Shown here one piece after another: positions 1-8,203 of a stretch of 64,000 nt of DNA (positions are counted from its first letter, which is position 1; each line of letters opens with the position of its first letter). This DNA comes from JBBWZH01 sp035544115 (GTDB lineage Bacteria; Actinomycetota; Actinomycetes; Mycobacteriales; CADCTP01). The stretch lies in NCBI GenBank assembly GCA_963714145.1, contig OY970235.1, positions 4,526,001 through 4,590,000 on the forward strand, in the 5' to 3' direction. The notes beneath the pieces were generated by a model. That model was not told the origin of the DNA, searched no databases, and saw nothing but the letters and a program-made list of their open reading frames with translations. Made by a program: the position numbers and the translations under genes.

Positions 1-384
1 GGCGATCGCCTTCTTGATCGTGTCGCTCAGCGCCGGCGTGTTCGGGTCGGTGAGGGCGATCCCGTCCACCTTCTTGTCGATCGCCGCCTGGATGAGCTGG
101 GCCTGCTTCGTGGCGTCCGGGTCGGACGAGTACTGGACCTCGATGTTGTCCTTCGCCGCCGCGGCGGCCGCGCCCTTGCGGATGATGTCCCAGAAGGTGT
201 CGCCCGGGGCCGCGTGGGTGATCATCGCTACCGTCATCCGCGGCGTCGCCGCCGCGTTCCCCGCCGCCGCCGTGGACGACGTGTCCGACGCCTGCTTGCC
301 ACCCGACGACGAGCACGCCGTGAGCGCCAGTGCTGCCACGCACAGTGCAGCGGCCGCGCCTACCGCACGCTTGGAACGAATCAT
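1..384 (-). CDS. sugar ABC transporter substrate-binding lipoprotein (N-terminal part)
   Basis: This is the N-terminal 128 codons of a periplasmic-binding-protein-like lipoprotein; the gene continues past the left edge. The start ATG is at 384 with AAAGGCAG upstream. A lipoprotein signal peptide is visible (basic MIRSKR, hydrophobic Ala/Leu stretch, lipobox ALTACSSS), so the mature protein should be anchored outside the membrane. The mature part reads TVAMITHAAPGDTFWDIIRK and KKVDGIALTDPNTPAL, which is the typical start of the ribose/inositol-binding (Peripla_BP_4) fold. It diverges from the LacI-type regulator at 719. Permease and ATPase genes would be expected further left, outside the window. 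Inositol or a related cyclitol is inferred as ligand from the neighbouring operon only. Confidence 0.85.
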   Translation of the reverse strand, partial: MIRSKRAVGAAAALCVAALALTACSSSGGKQASDTSSTAAAGNAAATPRMTVAMITHAAPGDTFWDIIRKGAAAAAAKDNIEVQYSSDPDATKQAQLIQAAIDKKVDGIALTDPNTPALSDTIKKAIA

Positions 385-669
385 GATCAGCTGCCTTTCG
401 ACATCACCGCACCGTCGCGGCGACCGTGGATGGTTGACATGTGCTGGCCGGCGAGGTCCCGGCAGGTGCGCCGGGCTTGCTGCGGCCACGACGAAGACGC
501 GGTCACAGCCCGGGTGGCGGCCGGTCCCGGCGACGACCGGCGGGTGCGATGTGCAGGGTTGCGGCTGGCAGGTTCGGACCGTCCGGACGGCGTCTGGGTG
601 GCCCCCCTTGCCGCCCGGAACGGAGTGACGCGTGACACACTAAGGCGGCGCTTTGCCCCCTGGACTCGA

Positions 670-692
670 GGAAGTGCCTCAACAACGCCTCA
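670..692 (-). promoter_or_regulatory. candidate shared operator, copy 1
   Basis: These 23 bases match 11347-11369 at 21 positions in the same orientation. On the minus strand the site contains two TGAGGC units 11 bases apart (TGAGGCGTTGTTGAGGC). It lies 27 bases before the regulator start at 719 and upstream of the leftward binding-protein gene. The second copy lies upstream of the catabolic operon. A binding site for the neighbouring LacI-type regulator is inferred. The rest of 385-718 shows no gene. Confidence 0.5.
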
Positions 693-718
693 CGGTCGGA
701 CGACGTCGGGGGGAATCA

Positions 719-1765
719 GTGGGCGCACGTCGGGAGCACCGCGTGGTCGACATCGCCGCGCAGGCAGGGCTGAGCCGCGCCACGGTGGACCGCGTCCTGC
801 ACGGCCGCGAGGGCGTCCGACCCGAGACGGTCGCGCAGGTGAACCTCGCGATCGACGAGCTGCAGCGGCAGCGGGAGCAGGTCCACCTGTCCGGGCAGAC
901 GCTGATCCTGGACCTGGTGATGCAGACGCCCGAGCGGTTCGCGCTGGCCTCCCGGGAGGCGCTGGAGGCGGAACTCCGGTCGTCCCGGCCGGCGGTGCTG
1001 CGGGCCCGGTCGCATCTGGCCGAGCACAGCGACCCAGCGGCCGCGGCGGCGCTGCTGGACACGGTGGGCCGCAAGGGCTCGCACGGAGTGATCCTCAAGG
1101 CCCCGGACCACCCGCTCGTCGTCGCCGCGGTGCAGCGGCTCGCCGACCGCGGCATCCCGACGGTGACCTTCGTGACCGATGTGCCGGGCAGCCAGCGGGC
1201 GGCGTACCTGGGGATGGACAACGTGGCGGCCGGTTCGACCGCGGCGTACCTCGTGACGCAGTGGGCTGGTCATTCCGGGGGTGCGCTGCTCACCGTGAGC
1301 CATTCGTCCTTCCACGGCGAGGAGGCGCGGGCGACCGGCTTCCGGCGCACGCTGGCGGAGCTCGCGCCGCGGCGCAAGGTGCACGAGGTCAAGGACACCG
1401 ACGGGCTCGACGAGACCATCCTGGTCGCCGTCCGCGGCGCGTTGGCGCTGCACCCGTCGATCAACGCGGTCTACTCCGCAGGTGGCGGAAACGTCGCCAC
1501 GCTCAAAGCGTTCGAGGAGGTCGGCGTGACACCGAGGGTGTACGTCGCGCACGACCTCGACGGCGACAACCGGGGGCTGCTGCGGACCCGGAAGATCTCC
1601 GCGGTGCTGCACCACGACCTGAGGGCCGACATGCGTCGTGCCTGTCGGCTGCTGCTGCAGGCGCGCGGCGTGCTGCCCGGCCGGCCGGTGAGCATCCCGT
1701 CCCAGGTCCAGGTCGTCACGCCCTACAACGAGCCGGCCTCGATCTACGACGACGCCGGGCTGTGA
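719..1765 (+). CDS. LacI/periplasmic-binding-type transcriptional regulator
   Basis: This is a 348-residue DNA-binding regulator. The N-terminus carries a LacI-type helix-turn-helix (VVDIAAQAGLSRATVDRVLHG) followed by the hinge region (GVRPETVAQVNLAIDEL), then a periplasmic-binding-protein-like sensor domain (LDLVMQTP, GVILKAPDHPLVVAAV, GIPTVTFVTDV). The GTG at 719 was chosen because a GGGGGGAA ribosome-binding site precedes it and the HTH begins just after it; an earlier in-frame ATG at 653 lacks such a site. It is divergent from the sugar-binding lipoprotein and convergent with the iolE-like gene, so it probably controls the inositol-type operon in response to the sugar or an intermediate. 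Candidate sites are at 670-692 and 11347-11369. The precise ligand is unknown. Confidence 0.88.
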   Translation: MGARREHRVVDIAAQAGLSRATVDRVLHGREGVRPETVAQVNLAIDELQRQREQVHLSGQTLILDLVMQTPERFALASREALEAELRSSRPAVLRARSHLAEHSDPAAAAALLDTVGRKGSHGVILKAPDHPLVVAAVQRLADRGIPTVTFVTDVPGSQRAAYLGMDNVAAGSTAAYLVTQWAGHSGGALLTVSHSSFHGEEARATGFRRTLAELAPRRKVHEVKDTDGLDETILVAVRGALALHPSINAVYSAGGGNVATLKAFEEVGVTPRVYVAHDLDGDNRGLLRTRKISAVLHHDLRADMRRACRLLLQARGVLPGRPVSIPSQVQVVTPYNEPASIYDDAGL

Positions 1766-1795
1766 GTAGCCCCGGTCGCACCGCCCGGCGCCGGA

Positions 1796-2668
1796 TCAGG
1801 CGAGCAGCCTCCGCAACAGGTCCACGCCGGTCCGCACGTCCGCGACGGGGCCTTCGCCGGTGGGCGGCCCGGTGAGAATCGTGTCCTGCTCGAGGGTGTA
1901 CCAGCCGTCGTAGCCGTTGCCGCGCAGGTGTCCGACGATGGCGGCGACGTCGACGTCGCCGGTGCCCAGCGGGCGGTACATGCCCGCCCGGACCGCTTCG
2001 GTGTAGGTCAGCCGGTCCGCCCGGACCTGGTGGGCGTAGCCGAGGTCGACGTCCTTGAAGTGGGCGTGCGCGATCCGGTCGGGCACCTGCCCGGCCAGCA
2101 CCGCCGGGTCGGTGCCCCCGATCAGCAGGTGCCCGGTGTCCAGGCACAGCGAGACGCCCGATCCGGCCAGGACGCGCTGGATGTCGGGGCCGGTCTCGAC
2201 GATGGTGCCGACGTGCGGGTGCAGCACGGCGCGGATACCGTGCTGGGCCGCCCCCGCGGCGACCCGGTCCAGGTTGCGGAGCAACCGGTTCCAGCCGTCG
2301 TCGTCCAGGTCCGGCCGGGAATCGTAGCCGGTCAGACCGGAATCGGCGGACAGCACCATGACACCGGCCCGCGCCGCGACGAATCCGGGCAGCAGCCGCT
2401 CGAGCTCGACCATCGGGTCGACATCGGGGCGGTGCAGGACGAACGGCGTGAAGCCCGCCACGGCCTGGAGATGGTGGTCGGCGAGGGTCCTGGCGAGCTG
2501 GTCGGGGTCGGCCGGCAGGAAGCCGTCCGGGCCGAGTTCGGTGGCCGACAGCCCGATCTCGCTCATCTGGCGGAGCACCTGGCCGGCGGGCAGCTGGTAG
2601 CCCCAGCCGGGAACCTCGCACACGCCCCAGCTGATCGGGGCGCCGGCGATGCGGTCGAGGTCGGTCAC
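1796..2668 (-). CDS. iolE: inosose dehydratase-like sugar phosphate isomerase/epimerase
   Basis: This 290-residue TIM-barrel protein of the AP-endonuclease-2/xylose-isomerase superfamily resembles inosose (2-keto-myo-inositol) dehydratase IolE. The N-terminal signature GAPISWGVCEVPGWG is characteristic of actinobacterial IolE. Metal-site elements typical of the fold follow: AVLHPHVGTIVET, LCLDTGHLLIGG and HAHFKDVD. IolE removes water from 2-keto-inositol to give the diketone that IolD opens. Its GTG start overlaps the stop of the upstream dehydrogenase by four bases (GTGA), so the two are translationally coupled. It is the last gene of the leftward operon. The family is clear; the exact substrate stereochemistry cannot be read from the sequence. 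Confidence 0.86.
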   Translation of the reverse strand: MTDLDRIAGAPISWGVCEVPGWGYQLPAGQVLRQMSEIGLSATELGPDGFLPADPDQLARTLADHHLQAVAGFTPFVLHRPDVDPMVELERLLPGFVAARAGVMVLSADSGLTGYDSRPDLDDDGWNRLLRNLDRVAAGAAQHGIRAVLHPHVGTIVETGPDIQRVLAGSGVSLCLDTGHLLIGGTDPAVLAGQVPDRIAHAHFKDVDLGYAHQVRADRLTYTEAVRAGMYRPLGTGDVDVAAIVGHLRGNGYDGWYTLEQDTILTGPPTGEGPVADVRTGVDLLRRLLA

Positions 2669-3666
2669 TGTCGCTCCCGCGTTGGCGTGGTGCGGTCGGG
2701 GAAGTCCCAGCCGGCATCGGCGAGGGCGGCCGGGCGTCGACCGGCGAGGACGTCGGCAACCCCCCGGGCGGCCACGCTGAAGGTGGCCCGGGTCGCACCG
2801 ACGCTGAGCCCCAACAGATGGGGCGACAGCACGACGTCGGGCCGGGCGAACACCGGGTGGTACCGCGGCGGCTCGGGGTCGAACACGTCGAGGCCGAGGC
2901 CGGCGAGCCGGCCGTCGGCCAGGGCCCGGGCGGCGGCGTCGAGGTCGAGCAGGCCGCCACGGCCGCAGTTCACCAGCACGGCTCCCACCGGCACGGCGGC
3001 CAGGAACGCCTCGTCGACGAGGTGCCGGGTCTGCGCGGACAGCGGCAGGTGCAGCGTGACGACCTGCGATCGGGACCGGAGTTCCGCCAGCCCGACGAAC
3101 TCGGCGCCGGCCGCCCGGGCGTCGGTTCCGGTAGCGTCGGCCAGATACGGGTCACAGGCCAGGACCGTCATGCCGAAGGCCCGGGCCAGGTGGCCCACCC
3201 GGCGACCGATCCGGCCGTACCCGACGATGCCGATCGTGGCGCCGTCGAGGTCGCCGAGGGAGATCGCGCCGCGGTCCGCCCAGCGGCCCTGCGCGACGCA
3301 GTCGGTCGTCGCGCGCAGTCGCTTGACCAGGTGCAGGATCATCGCCAGCGCACCCTCCGCGACGGAATTCGTGCCGGCACCCGGCGTGACCACGACGGCG
3401 ATACCGCGGCGGGTGGCCTCGCCGACGTCGACCCGGTCCACACCGACGCCGGTGCGGGCGAGCACCCGCACCCTGGGCATCCGGTCCAGCAGCGCGACGT
3501 CGACCGTCGCGTCGGCCCGGACGATCGCCCCCAGGGCGTCGTGCAGGTCCGCCGGCCCCGGGTCCGGCACGAACCGCGTGCCCGGCGGCAGGTGGCCGGT
3601 GACAAGATCCGGGTCGACGGCGCCCAGGGCCACGACGACCGGTCGCCGGGAGGTGGTGCCGCTCAC
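2665..3666 (-). CDS. D-isomer-specific 2-hydroxyacid dehydrogenase
   Basis: This 333-residue NAD(P)-dependent dehydrogenase belongs to the phosphoglycerate/glyoxylate reductase family. The Rossmann nucleotide site is GIVGYGRIGRRV. The catalytic residues are all visible: Arg in VNCGRGGLLD, Glu in DVFDPEPPRYHP and His in LSPHLLGLS. It would reduce or oxidise a 2-keto/2-hydroxy acid, plausibly hydroxypyruvate, glyoxylate or tartronate semialdehyde produced by the aldolase upstream; that is inference. The GTG at 3666 is the start and lies at the very edge of a 116-base tandem repeat that separates this gene from the aldolase gene. The usual inositol pathway has no obligate enzyme of this family, which is one sign that the locus is a variant. 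Confidence 0.85.
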   Translation of the reverse strand: MSGTTSRRPVVVALGAVDPDLVTGHLPPGTRFVPDPGPADLHDALGAIVRADATVDVALLDRMPRVRVLARTGVGVDRVDVGEATRRGIAVVVTPGAGTNSVAEGALAMILHLVKRLRATTDCVAQGRWADRGAISLGDLDGATIGIVGYGRIGRRVGHLARAFGMTVLACDPYLADATGTDARAAGAEFVGLAELRSRSQVVTLHLPLSAQTRHLVDEAFLAAVPVGAVLVNCGRGGLLDLDAAARALADGRLAGLGLDVFDPEPPRYHPVFARPDVVLSPHLLGLSVGATRATFSVAARGVADVLAGRRPAALADAGWDFPDRTTPTRERQ

Positions 3667-3893
3667 TGTGCTAGCCGTTCGCTGCGCTCCGCGCCAGACG
3701 CGGCGTCTTCCCTCGGCACCGCGCGGCGACTCCGTCGGCGCGTTGCCTCAGTCCAGACGCCGCTGCGCCCCGCACCGCTCACAGTGCTAGCCGTTCGCTT
3801 CGCGGAGCGCCAAACGCGACGTCTTCCCTCGGCACCGCGCAACGACTTCGTCGGCGCGTTGCCTCAGTCCAGACGCCGCTGCGCTCCGCACCG
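3662..3893. repeat. 116-bp tandem duplication inside the operon
   Basis: Two diverged copies (3662-3777 and 3778-3893) follow each other with a period of exactly 116, and the same CTCAC motif begins at 3662, 3778 and 3894. The copies share long identical blocks such as GTCTTCCCTCGGCACCGCGC and GCGTTGCCTCAGTCCAGACG. The repeats fill the whole gap between the aldolase stop and the start of the hydroxyacid dehydrogenase, at a point where the flanking junctions in the operon overlap by four bases. Each unit holds short GC-rich inverted pieces (for example GCTTCGCGGAGCGCC). No gene is supported inside. Confidence 0.9.
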
Positions 3894-3894
3894 C

Positions 3895-4695
3895 TCACCG
3901 GGCCTGCCCGGCTCTGCGCAGCTCGGCGGCCACGGCGCCGGCCAGCAGTGTGGTGTCGGAGCCGATAGCGAGGAACTGCCAGCCCTCGGACGACATCCGG
4001 GCGGCTTCGGCGCCGCCGGGGACGAGCAGCCCGGCGGCCTTGCCGTGTCCCTTGGCGGCGGCGAGGACCCGCTCGAGCGCGCCGAGGTAGGCCGGCGCCT
4101 GGGTCTGGCCCGGGACGTCGAGGGCGTGGCTGAGGTCGCGGGGGCCGACGAACAGGACGTCGACGCCATCGAGGGCGGCGATGTCCGCCACCGCGTCCAG
4201 GGCGGCCAGGGTCTCGATCTGGACGACGCCGAGCACGTCGTCGTCCGAGCGGTCGAGCGCGGCCGGGTCGAGGCCGTACCGGCACATCCGGTTGTAGGTG
4301 GCGACTCCCCTGTCTCCGGCCGGCGGGTAGCGCAGGTGTCGGATACAGGCGGCGGCCTCGGCGGCGGTGTCGACGCGGGGGAACATGATCCCGGCGGCGC
4401 CGAGGTCGAGCAGCCGCCCGGCCCGGATCCGTTCGGTGGACTCGACCCGGACGACGGTCGGCACGCCGTACGACGCGGCGGCTGGGACGACGTCCCGGGC
4501 CTGTTCCTCGCCGCCGGCGCCGTGCTCGAGGTCGAGCAGCACCCATTCGACGCCGGCTGCCGCGCAGACCTCGGCGGTGACCGGCGTGGCCGCGCCGAGG
4601 AACGTGCCATAGGTGACCTCGCCCGCGGCGAGCCGGCGGCGCAGCGCACCGCGGTCCAGCGCGTACCGGTTGGCCACCGGCGGGTTGCCGGTCAT
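3895..4695 (-). CDS. HpcH/HpaI family aldolase
   Basis: This 266-residue metal-dependent class II pyruvate aldolase belongs to the HpcH/HpaI/GarL family. Family landmarks are in order: VTYGTFLGAATP, the WVLLDLEHGAGG segment, VRVES, metal-binding Glu in VVQIETLAAL and Asp in LFVGPRDLSHAL. Such enzymes cleave 2-keto-3-deoxy acids to pyruvate plus an aldehyde (for GarL, tartronate semialdehyde). The ATG at 4695 overlaps the IolD stop (ATGA), which fixes the start; the longer open frame to 4791 lies within iolD. In this operon it may replace IolJ-type cleavage, or act on a sugar acid made by the aldehyde dehydrogenase. The substrate is not determined by sequence. Confidence 0.87.
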   Translation of the reverse strand: MTGNPPVANRYALDRGALRRRLAAGEVTYGTFLGAATPVTAEVCAAAGVEWVLLDLEHGAGGEEQARDVVPAAASYGVPTVVRVESTERIRAGRLLDLGAAGIMFPRVDTAAEAAACIRHLRYPPAGDRGVATYNRMCRYGLDPAALDRSDDDVLGVVQIETLAALDAVADIAALDGVDVLFVGPRDLSHALDVPGQTQAPAYLGALERVLAAAKGHGKAAGLLVPGGAEAARMSSEGWQFLAIGSDTTLLAGAVAAELRRAGQAR

Positions 4696-6680
4696 CCGTG
4701 CCACCGCTGGCTGGCCAGCCCGCCCTCGTACCGGGTGCGGGCGGCGCGAACGCTGTCGGACCCGGAGACCTCGGCGGGTGCGACGTCCCACCAGCAGCCC
4801 GCCGACGGCAGGTCGGCGTGCGGGATGACGGCGACCACGATGACGACCGGACCGGTCTCGCCACGGGTCGCCTCGAGCGCGGCCCGGATCTGCCCGGGGG
4901 TGGTGGCGCGCAGGGCGCGGGCGCCGAGCCCGGCGGCGACCTGGACGAGATCGAGCCGGAGGTAGTCGCCGGTCAGGCCCGCCTCCTTGCCCGACCCCGT
5001 CCCGGGTTGCAGGGCGAGCGGGTCGGGGCGGTAGCGGAACTCGTTGCCGAACTCGTGGCCGGTGGTGAACATCTGCAGCCGGTGGATGACCTGGTAGCCG
5101 TGGTTCTCCGCGATGACCACGGTGACCGCGAGGCCTTCCTGGGCGGCGGTGGCGAGCTCGGTGGGCGCCATCAGGAAGGTGCCGTCGCCGATGAACGCCG
5201 TGACCCGGTGCGTCGGGTCGGGGTCGGCGAGCCGGGCGCCGATCGCGCCCGGGATCTCGTAGCCCATGCAGGAGAACCCGAATTCCAGGTGGCAGCCGCG
5301 CCCGCCGGTCGCGTCCCAGACCTTGAGCAGGTCCCCGGGCGGGCCGCCGGCGGCGGCGACGACCGTGTCACCCGCGCGGGCGTGCTGCTGGAGCACCCCG
5401 ATGAGCTGACCTTGGGTCACGACGGCGTCGGTGTCCGGGATGACGTCCGCGGACCGCGTCCGCAGCGCGTCGACGTCGACCCGGGCACCGGCGTCCAGCG
5501 CGGCCGCGCGGACCGGCAGCCACCCGTTCCGGGCGGCGGACACCGCGTCGCGCCACCCGGCGTCGGTGCTCACGCCGGCCGCCCGCAGGGCGCCGTGCAG
5601 CGCCCGCAGGGCGAGCTTGGCGTCGCCGAGCACGGCGGTGGCGCCGAGCCGGTCGCCGTCGCGGGCGTCGACGTTGATGCTGGCGAACCGCACGTCCGGG
5701 TCGGCGAACAGGGAGTGCGAGGCGGTGGCGAAGTCGGTCAGCCTGGACCCGACGGTGACGACGAGGTCGGCGGCGCGGGCGACCTGGTTGGTGGCGGGAT
5801 TGCCCTCCAGGCCGATGCCGCCGAGCTGCCACCAGGCCGCCGTGCGGACGGCGCCCTTGCCGGCGAAGGTCTCCGCGACGGGGACACCGACGGCCTCGGC
5901 GAGCCGCTCCAGCTCGGCGCTCGCGTCGGAGTAGACGACACCGCCACCGGCGATGATCAGCGGCCGGTACGCCCGCGTGAACAGCTCGACGAGCGCGGCG
6001 ATCTCGGCCTCGTCCGGGATCGGCCGGCGGACCACCCAGTCGCGCTCGGCGAAGAACTCCGCCGGGAAGTCGTGCGCCTGCGACTGGACGTCCTGCGGCA
6101 GCGACAGCACCGCGGCGCCGGTGTGGACCGGGTCGACGAGCACCCGCATCGCCGCCGGCAGCGCGGTCAGCAGCTGCTCGGGACGGGTGATCCGGTCGAA
6201 GAACCGGGACACCGGGCGGAAGGCGTCGTTGACGCTGGCGTCGGCCTCGATCGGGTGCTGGAGCTGCTGCAGCACCGGCCCCTGGCGGCGGGTGGCGTAC
6301 GAGTCGCCGGGCAGCAGCAGGACGGGCAGCCGGTTCACCGTGGCCAGCGCGGCGCCGGTGACCATGTTCAGCGCGCCGGGGCCGATGGAGGCCGTGACGG
6401 CCAGGGTGGCCCGGCGCCTCGACGCTTTGGCGTAGCCGGTGGCGATGTGGACCAGGGCCTGCTCGTTGCGGCCCTGGACGAACGGCAGGTCCTCGGCGTA
6501 GTGGTCCAGCGCCTGCCCGAGCCCGGCGACGTTGCCGTGCCCGAAGATCCCCAGCACGGCCGGGATCAGCCGGCGGCGTTCGCCGTCCGCCACGCTGTAC
6601 TGCCTGGACAGGTACAGCACCAGGGCCTGCGCCGTGGACAGACGCATGCTCGCCGGGTGCGCGGTCGGGCTGCTGGTCAT
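4692..6680 (-). CDS. iolD: 3D-(3,5/4)-trihydroxycyclohexane-1,2-dione hydrolase (IolD-like, ThDP-dependent)
   Basis: This 662-residue thiamine-diphosphate enzyme has the acetolactate-synthase architecture. The N-terminal PYR domain holds the activating Glu in FVQGRNEQALVHIATGYAKA. A central domain follows (PLIIAGGGVVYSDASAEL), then the PP domain with the metal/ThDP motif starting at IGDGTFLMAPTEL and ending near VIAENHGYQ. The N-terminal RLSTAQALVLYLSRQYS and the insertion LPFVQGRNEQA fit IolD, which opens the inositol-derived diketone ring to 5-deoxy-glucuronate. The ATG at 6680 has AAGGAG six bases upstream; an in-frame ATG at 6701 would put that site inside the gene. The stop overlaps the aldolase start, and the aldehyde dehydrogenase lies 62 bases upstream. 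Confidence 0.9.
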   Translation of the reverse strand: MTSSPTAHPASMRLSTAQALVLYLSRQYSVADGERRRLIPAVLGIFGHGNVAGLGQALDHYAEDLPFVQGRNEQALVHIATGYAKASRRRATLAVTASIGPGALNMVTGAALATVNRLPVLLLPGDSYATRRQGPVLQQLQHPIEADASVNDAFRPVSRFFDRITRPEQLLTALPAAMRVLVDPVHTGAAVLSLPQDVQSQAHDFPAEFFAERDWVVRRPIPDEAEIAALVELFTRAYRPLIIAGGGVVYSDASAELERLAEAVGVPVAETFAGKGAVRTAAWWQLGGIGLEGNPATNQVARAADLVVTVGSRLTDFATASHSLFADPDVRFASINVDARDGDRLGATAVLGDAKLALRALHGALRAAGVSTDAGWRDAVSAARNGWLPVRAAALDAGARVDVDALRTRSADVIPDTDAVVTQGQLIGVLQQHARAGDTVVAAAGGPPGDLLKVWDATGGRGCHLEFGFSCMGYEIPGAIGARLADPDPTHRVTAFIGDGTFLMAPTELATAAQEGLAVTVVIAENHGYQVIHRLQMFTTGHEFGNEFRYRPDPLALQPGTGSGKEAGLTGDYLRLDLVQVAAGLGARALRATTPGQIRAALEATRGETGPVVIVVAVIPHADLPSAGCWWDVAPAEVSGSDSVRAARTRYEGGLASQRWHG

Positions 6681-6742
6681 GTCGTTCTCCTTGGTACGCA
6701 ACGAAAGTCAGTGCGCGGCGACGGGGGTACCCGAGGGCCGGG

Positions 6743-8203
6743 TCACCAGGGCCGGCCGTGCAGGATGACGGTCTTCTCCTCGGTCATCTCCGCCACGGCG
6801 CTGCGGAAGCCCTCCTTGCCGATGCCGGAGGCCTTGAGACCGCCGTAGGGCATGAGGTCGGCGCGCCACAACGGGGTCCAGTTGATGTGGATGACGCCGG
6901 CGTCGATCTGCCGGATGGCCCGCACCGCGGCGGCGACGTCCCTGGTGAACACCCCGGCGCCCAGCCCGTACGCGGTGGAGTTCGCGTAGGCGATCGCGGT
7001 CTGCCAGTCCTCGGCTGTCGACACCGCGACCGCGGGACCGAACAACTCCTCCTGGTTCAGCGGCGCGTCCTGAGCCACCCCGTCGACGACGGCCGGCGTG
7101 ACGACCGCGCCGTCGCGGTGCCCGCCGGTGAGCAGCCGCGCGCCGCCGTCCACCGCGGCCCGCAGCGCACCCTCGACCCGGCGCGCCTCCACCTCGCTGA
7201 TCAGCGCGCCCAGCCGGGTGGTGGCCGACGCCGGATCGCCCAGCGGGATCGCCTCGACCTTCGGCACGAGCGCGTCCAGCAGGTCGCCGTGCACCGCCGG
7301 GTGGGCGATGACGCGCTGGACCGAGATGCACACCTGTCCGGCGTTGATGTAGCCGCCGGCCGCGATCGCGTCCGCGGCGGCCTCGATGTCGGCGTCCGGG
7401 AGGACGACGACCGGGCAGGAGGCACCCAGCTCGAGGGACAGCTTCTTCACCCCGGCGCTGCGGGCGATGTGCGCACCGACCGCGGTGGAGCCGGTGAAGG
7501 ACACCTTGCGGACCCGGGGGTCGCTGACCAGCGCGTCACCGAGCCGGCCACCCGGGCCGGTCAGGACGTTGAGAACGCCCGGCGGCAGCCCGGCGTCGGC
7601 GAAGGCGCGCGCCAGCGCCAGCGCCGTCAGCGGGGTGGTCCGCGCCGGCTTGAGCACGACGGCGTTCCCGGCCGCCAACGCCGGCGCGACCTTGTGCAGG
7701 ACGAGCAGCGAGGGGTAGTTGAACGGGGTGATCGCCACGACCACACCGCACGGCTGGCGCAGCGTGAAACCGATCTTGTCCTGGCCGGTGCCCCGGTTGG
7801 CGTCCAGCGGCAGGGTGTCGCCGTAGAGCTGGGTGCCCTCGTACCCGGCGAGCCGGATCATGTCGCTCGCCCGGCCGACCTCGCCGCGCGCCTCGGTGAT
7901 CGTCTTGCCGTTCTCGGCGGACAGCAGCGCGGCGATCTCCCCGGCACGTTCCTGGACGAGCCCGGCCGCCCGGATGAGCACATCCAGGCGGGCGTACGCC
8001 GGCGTCTCCCGCCAGACCGCCGCACCGCGCTCGGCGGCGGCCAGCGCCCGGTCGACCTCGATGGCGCCGGCGACCGCGACCTGCCCGACGACGTGGCCGT
8101 CGTACGGCGACCGGATCTCCTCGGCCCGCCCGTCGGCGCTCGGGATCCACTCGCCGCCGATGAGGAGCTGACCGTCGGTCCTGGCCGGGTCGACCGTCCT
8201 CAC
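6743..8203 (-). CDS. aldehyde dehydrogenase family protein
   Basis: This 486-residue NAD(P)-dependent aldehyde dehydrogenase has the catalytic Cys in NAGQVCISVQR, the general-base Glu in KKLSLELGASCP, the cofactor loop FTGSTAVGAHIA and the C-terminal ELFGPAVAV. It is not a typical IolA (methylmalonate-semialdehyde dehydrogenase): the GGYINAGQVCIS context is closer to lactaldehyde, phosphonoacetaldehyde or glyceraldehyde-type enzymes. The GTG at 8203 overlaps the stop of the upstream Gfo/Idh gene (GTGA), so the longer open frame to 8461 is rejected. In this operon it could oxidise 5-deoxy-glucuronate or a semialdehyde released by the aldolase. That role is a guess from context. Confidence 0.85.
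   Translation of the reverse strand: MRTVDPARTDGQLLIGGEWIPSADGRAEEIRSPYDGHVVGQVAVAGAIEVDRALAAAERGAAVWRETPAYARLDVLIRAAGLVQERAGEIAALLSAENGKTITEARGEVGRASDMIRLAGYEGTQLYGDTLPLDANRGTGQDKIGFTLRQPCGVVVAITPFNYPSLLVLHKVAPALAAGNAVVLKPARTTPLTALALARAFADAGLPPGVLNVLTGPGGRLGDALVSDPRVRKVSFTGSTAVGAHIARSAGVKKLSLELGASCPVVVLPDADIEAAADAIAAGGYINAGQVCISVQRVIAHPAVHGDLLDALVPKVEAIPLGDPASATTRLGALISEVEARRVEGALRAAVDGGARLLTGGHRDGAVVTPAVVDGVAQDAPLNQEELFGPAVAVSTAEDWQTAIAYANSTAYGLGAGVFTRDVAAAVRAIRQIDAGVIHINWTPLWRADLMPYGGLKASGIGKEGFRSAVAEMTEEKTVILHGRPW

Noticed and set aside
6743..8203. Calling the aldehyde dehydrogenase IolA
   Set aside because: The sequence around the catalytic Cys and the cofactor loop does not fit methylmalonate-semialdehyde dehydrogenases, so only the broad family is given.
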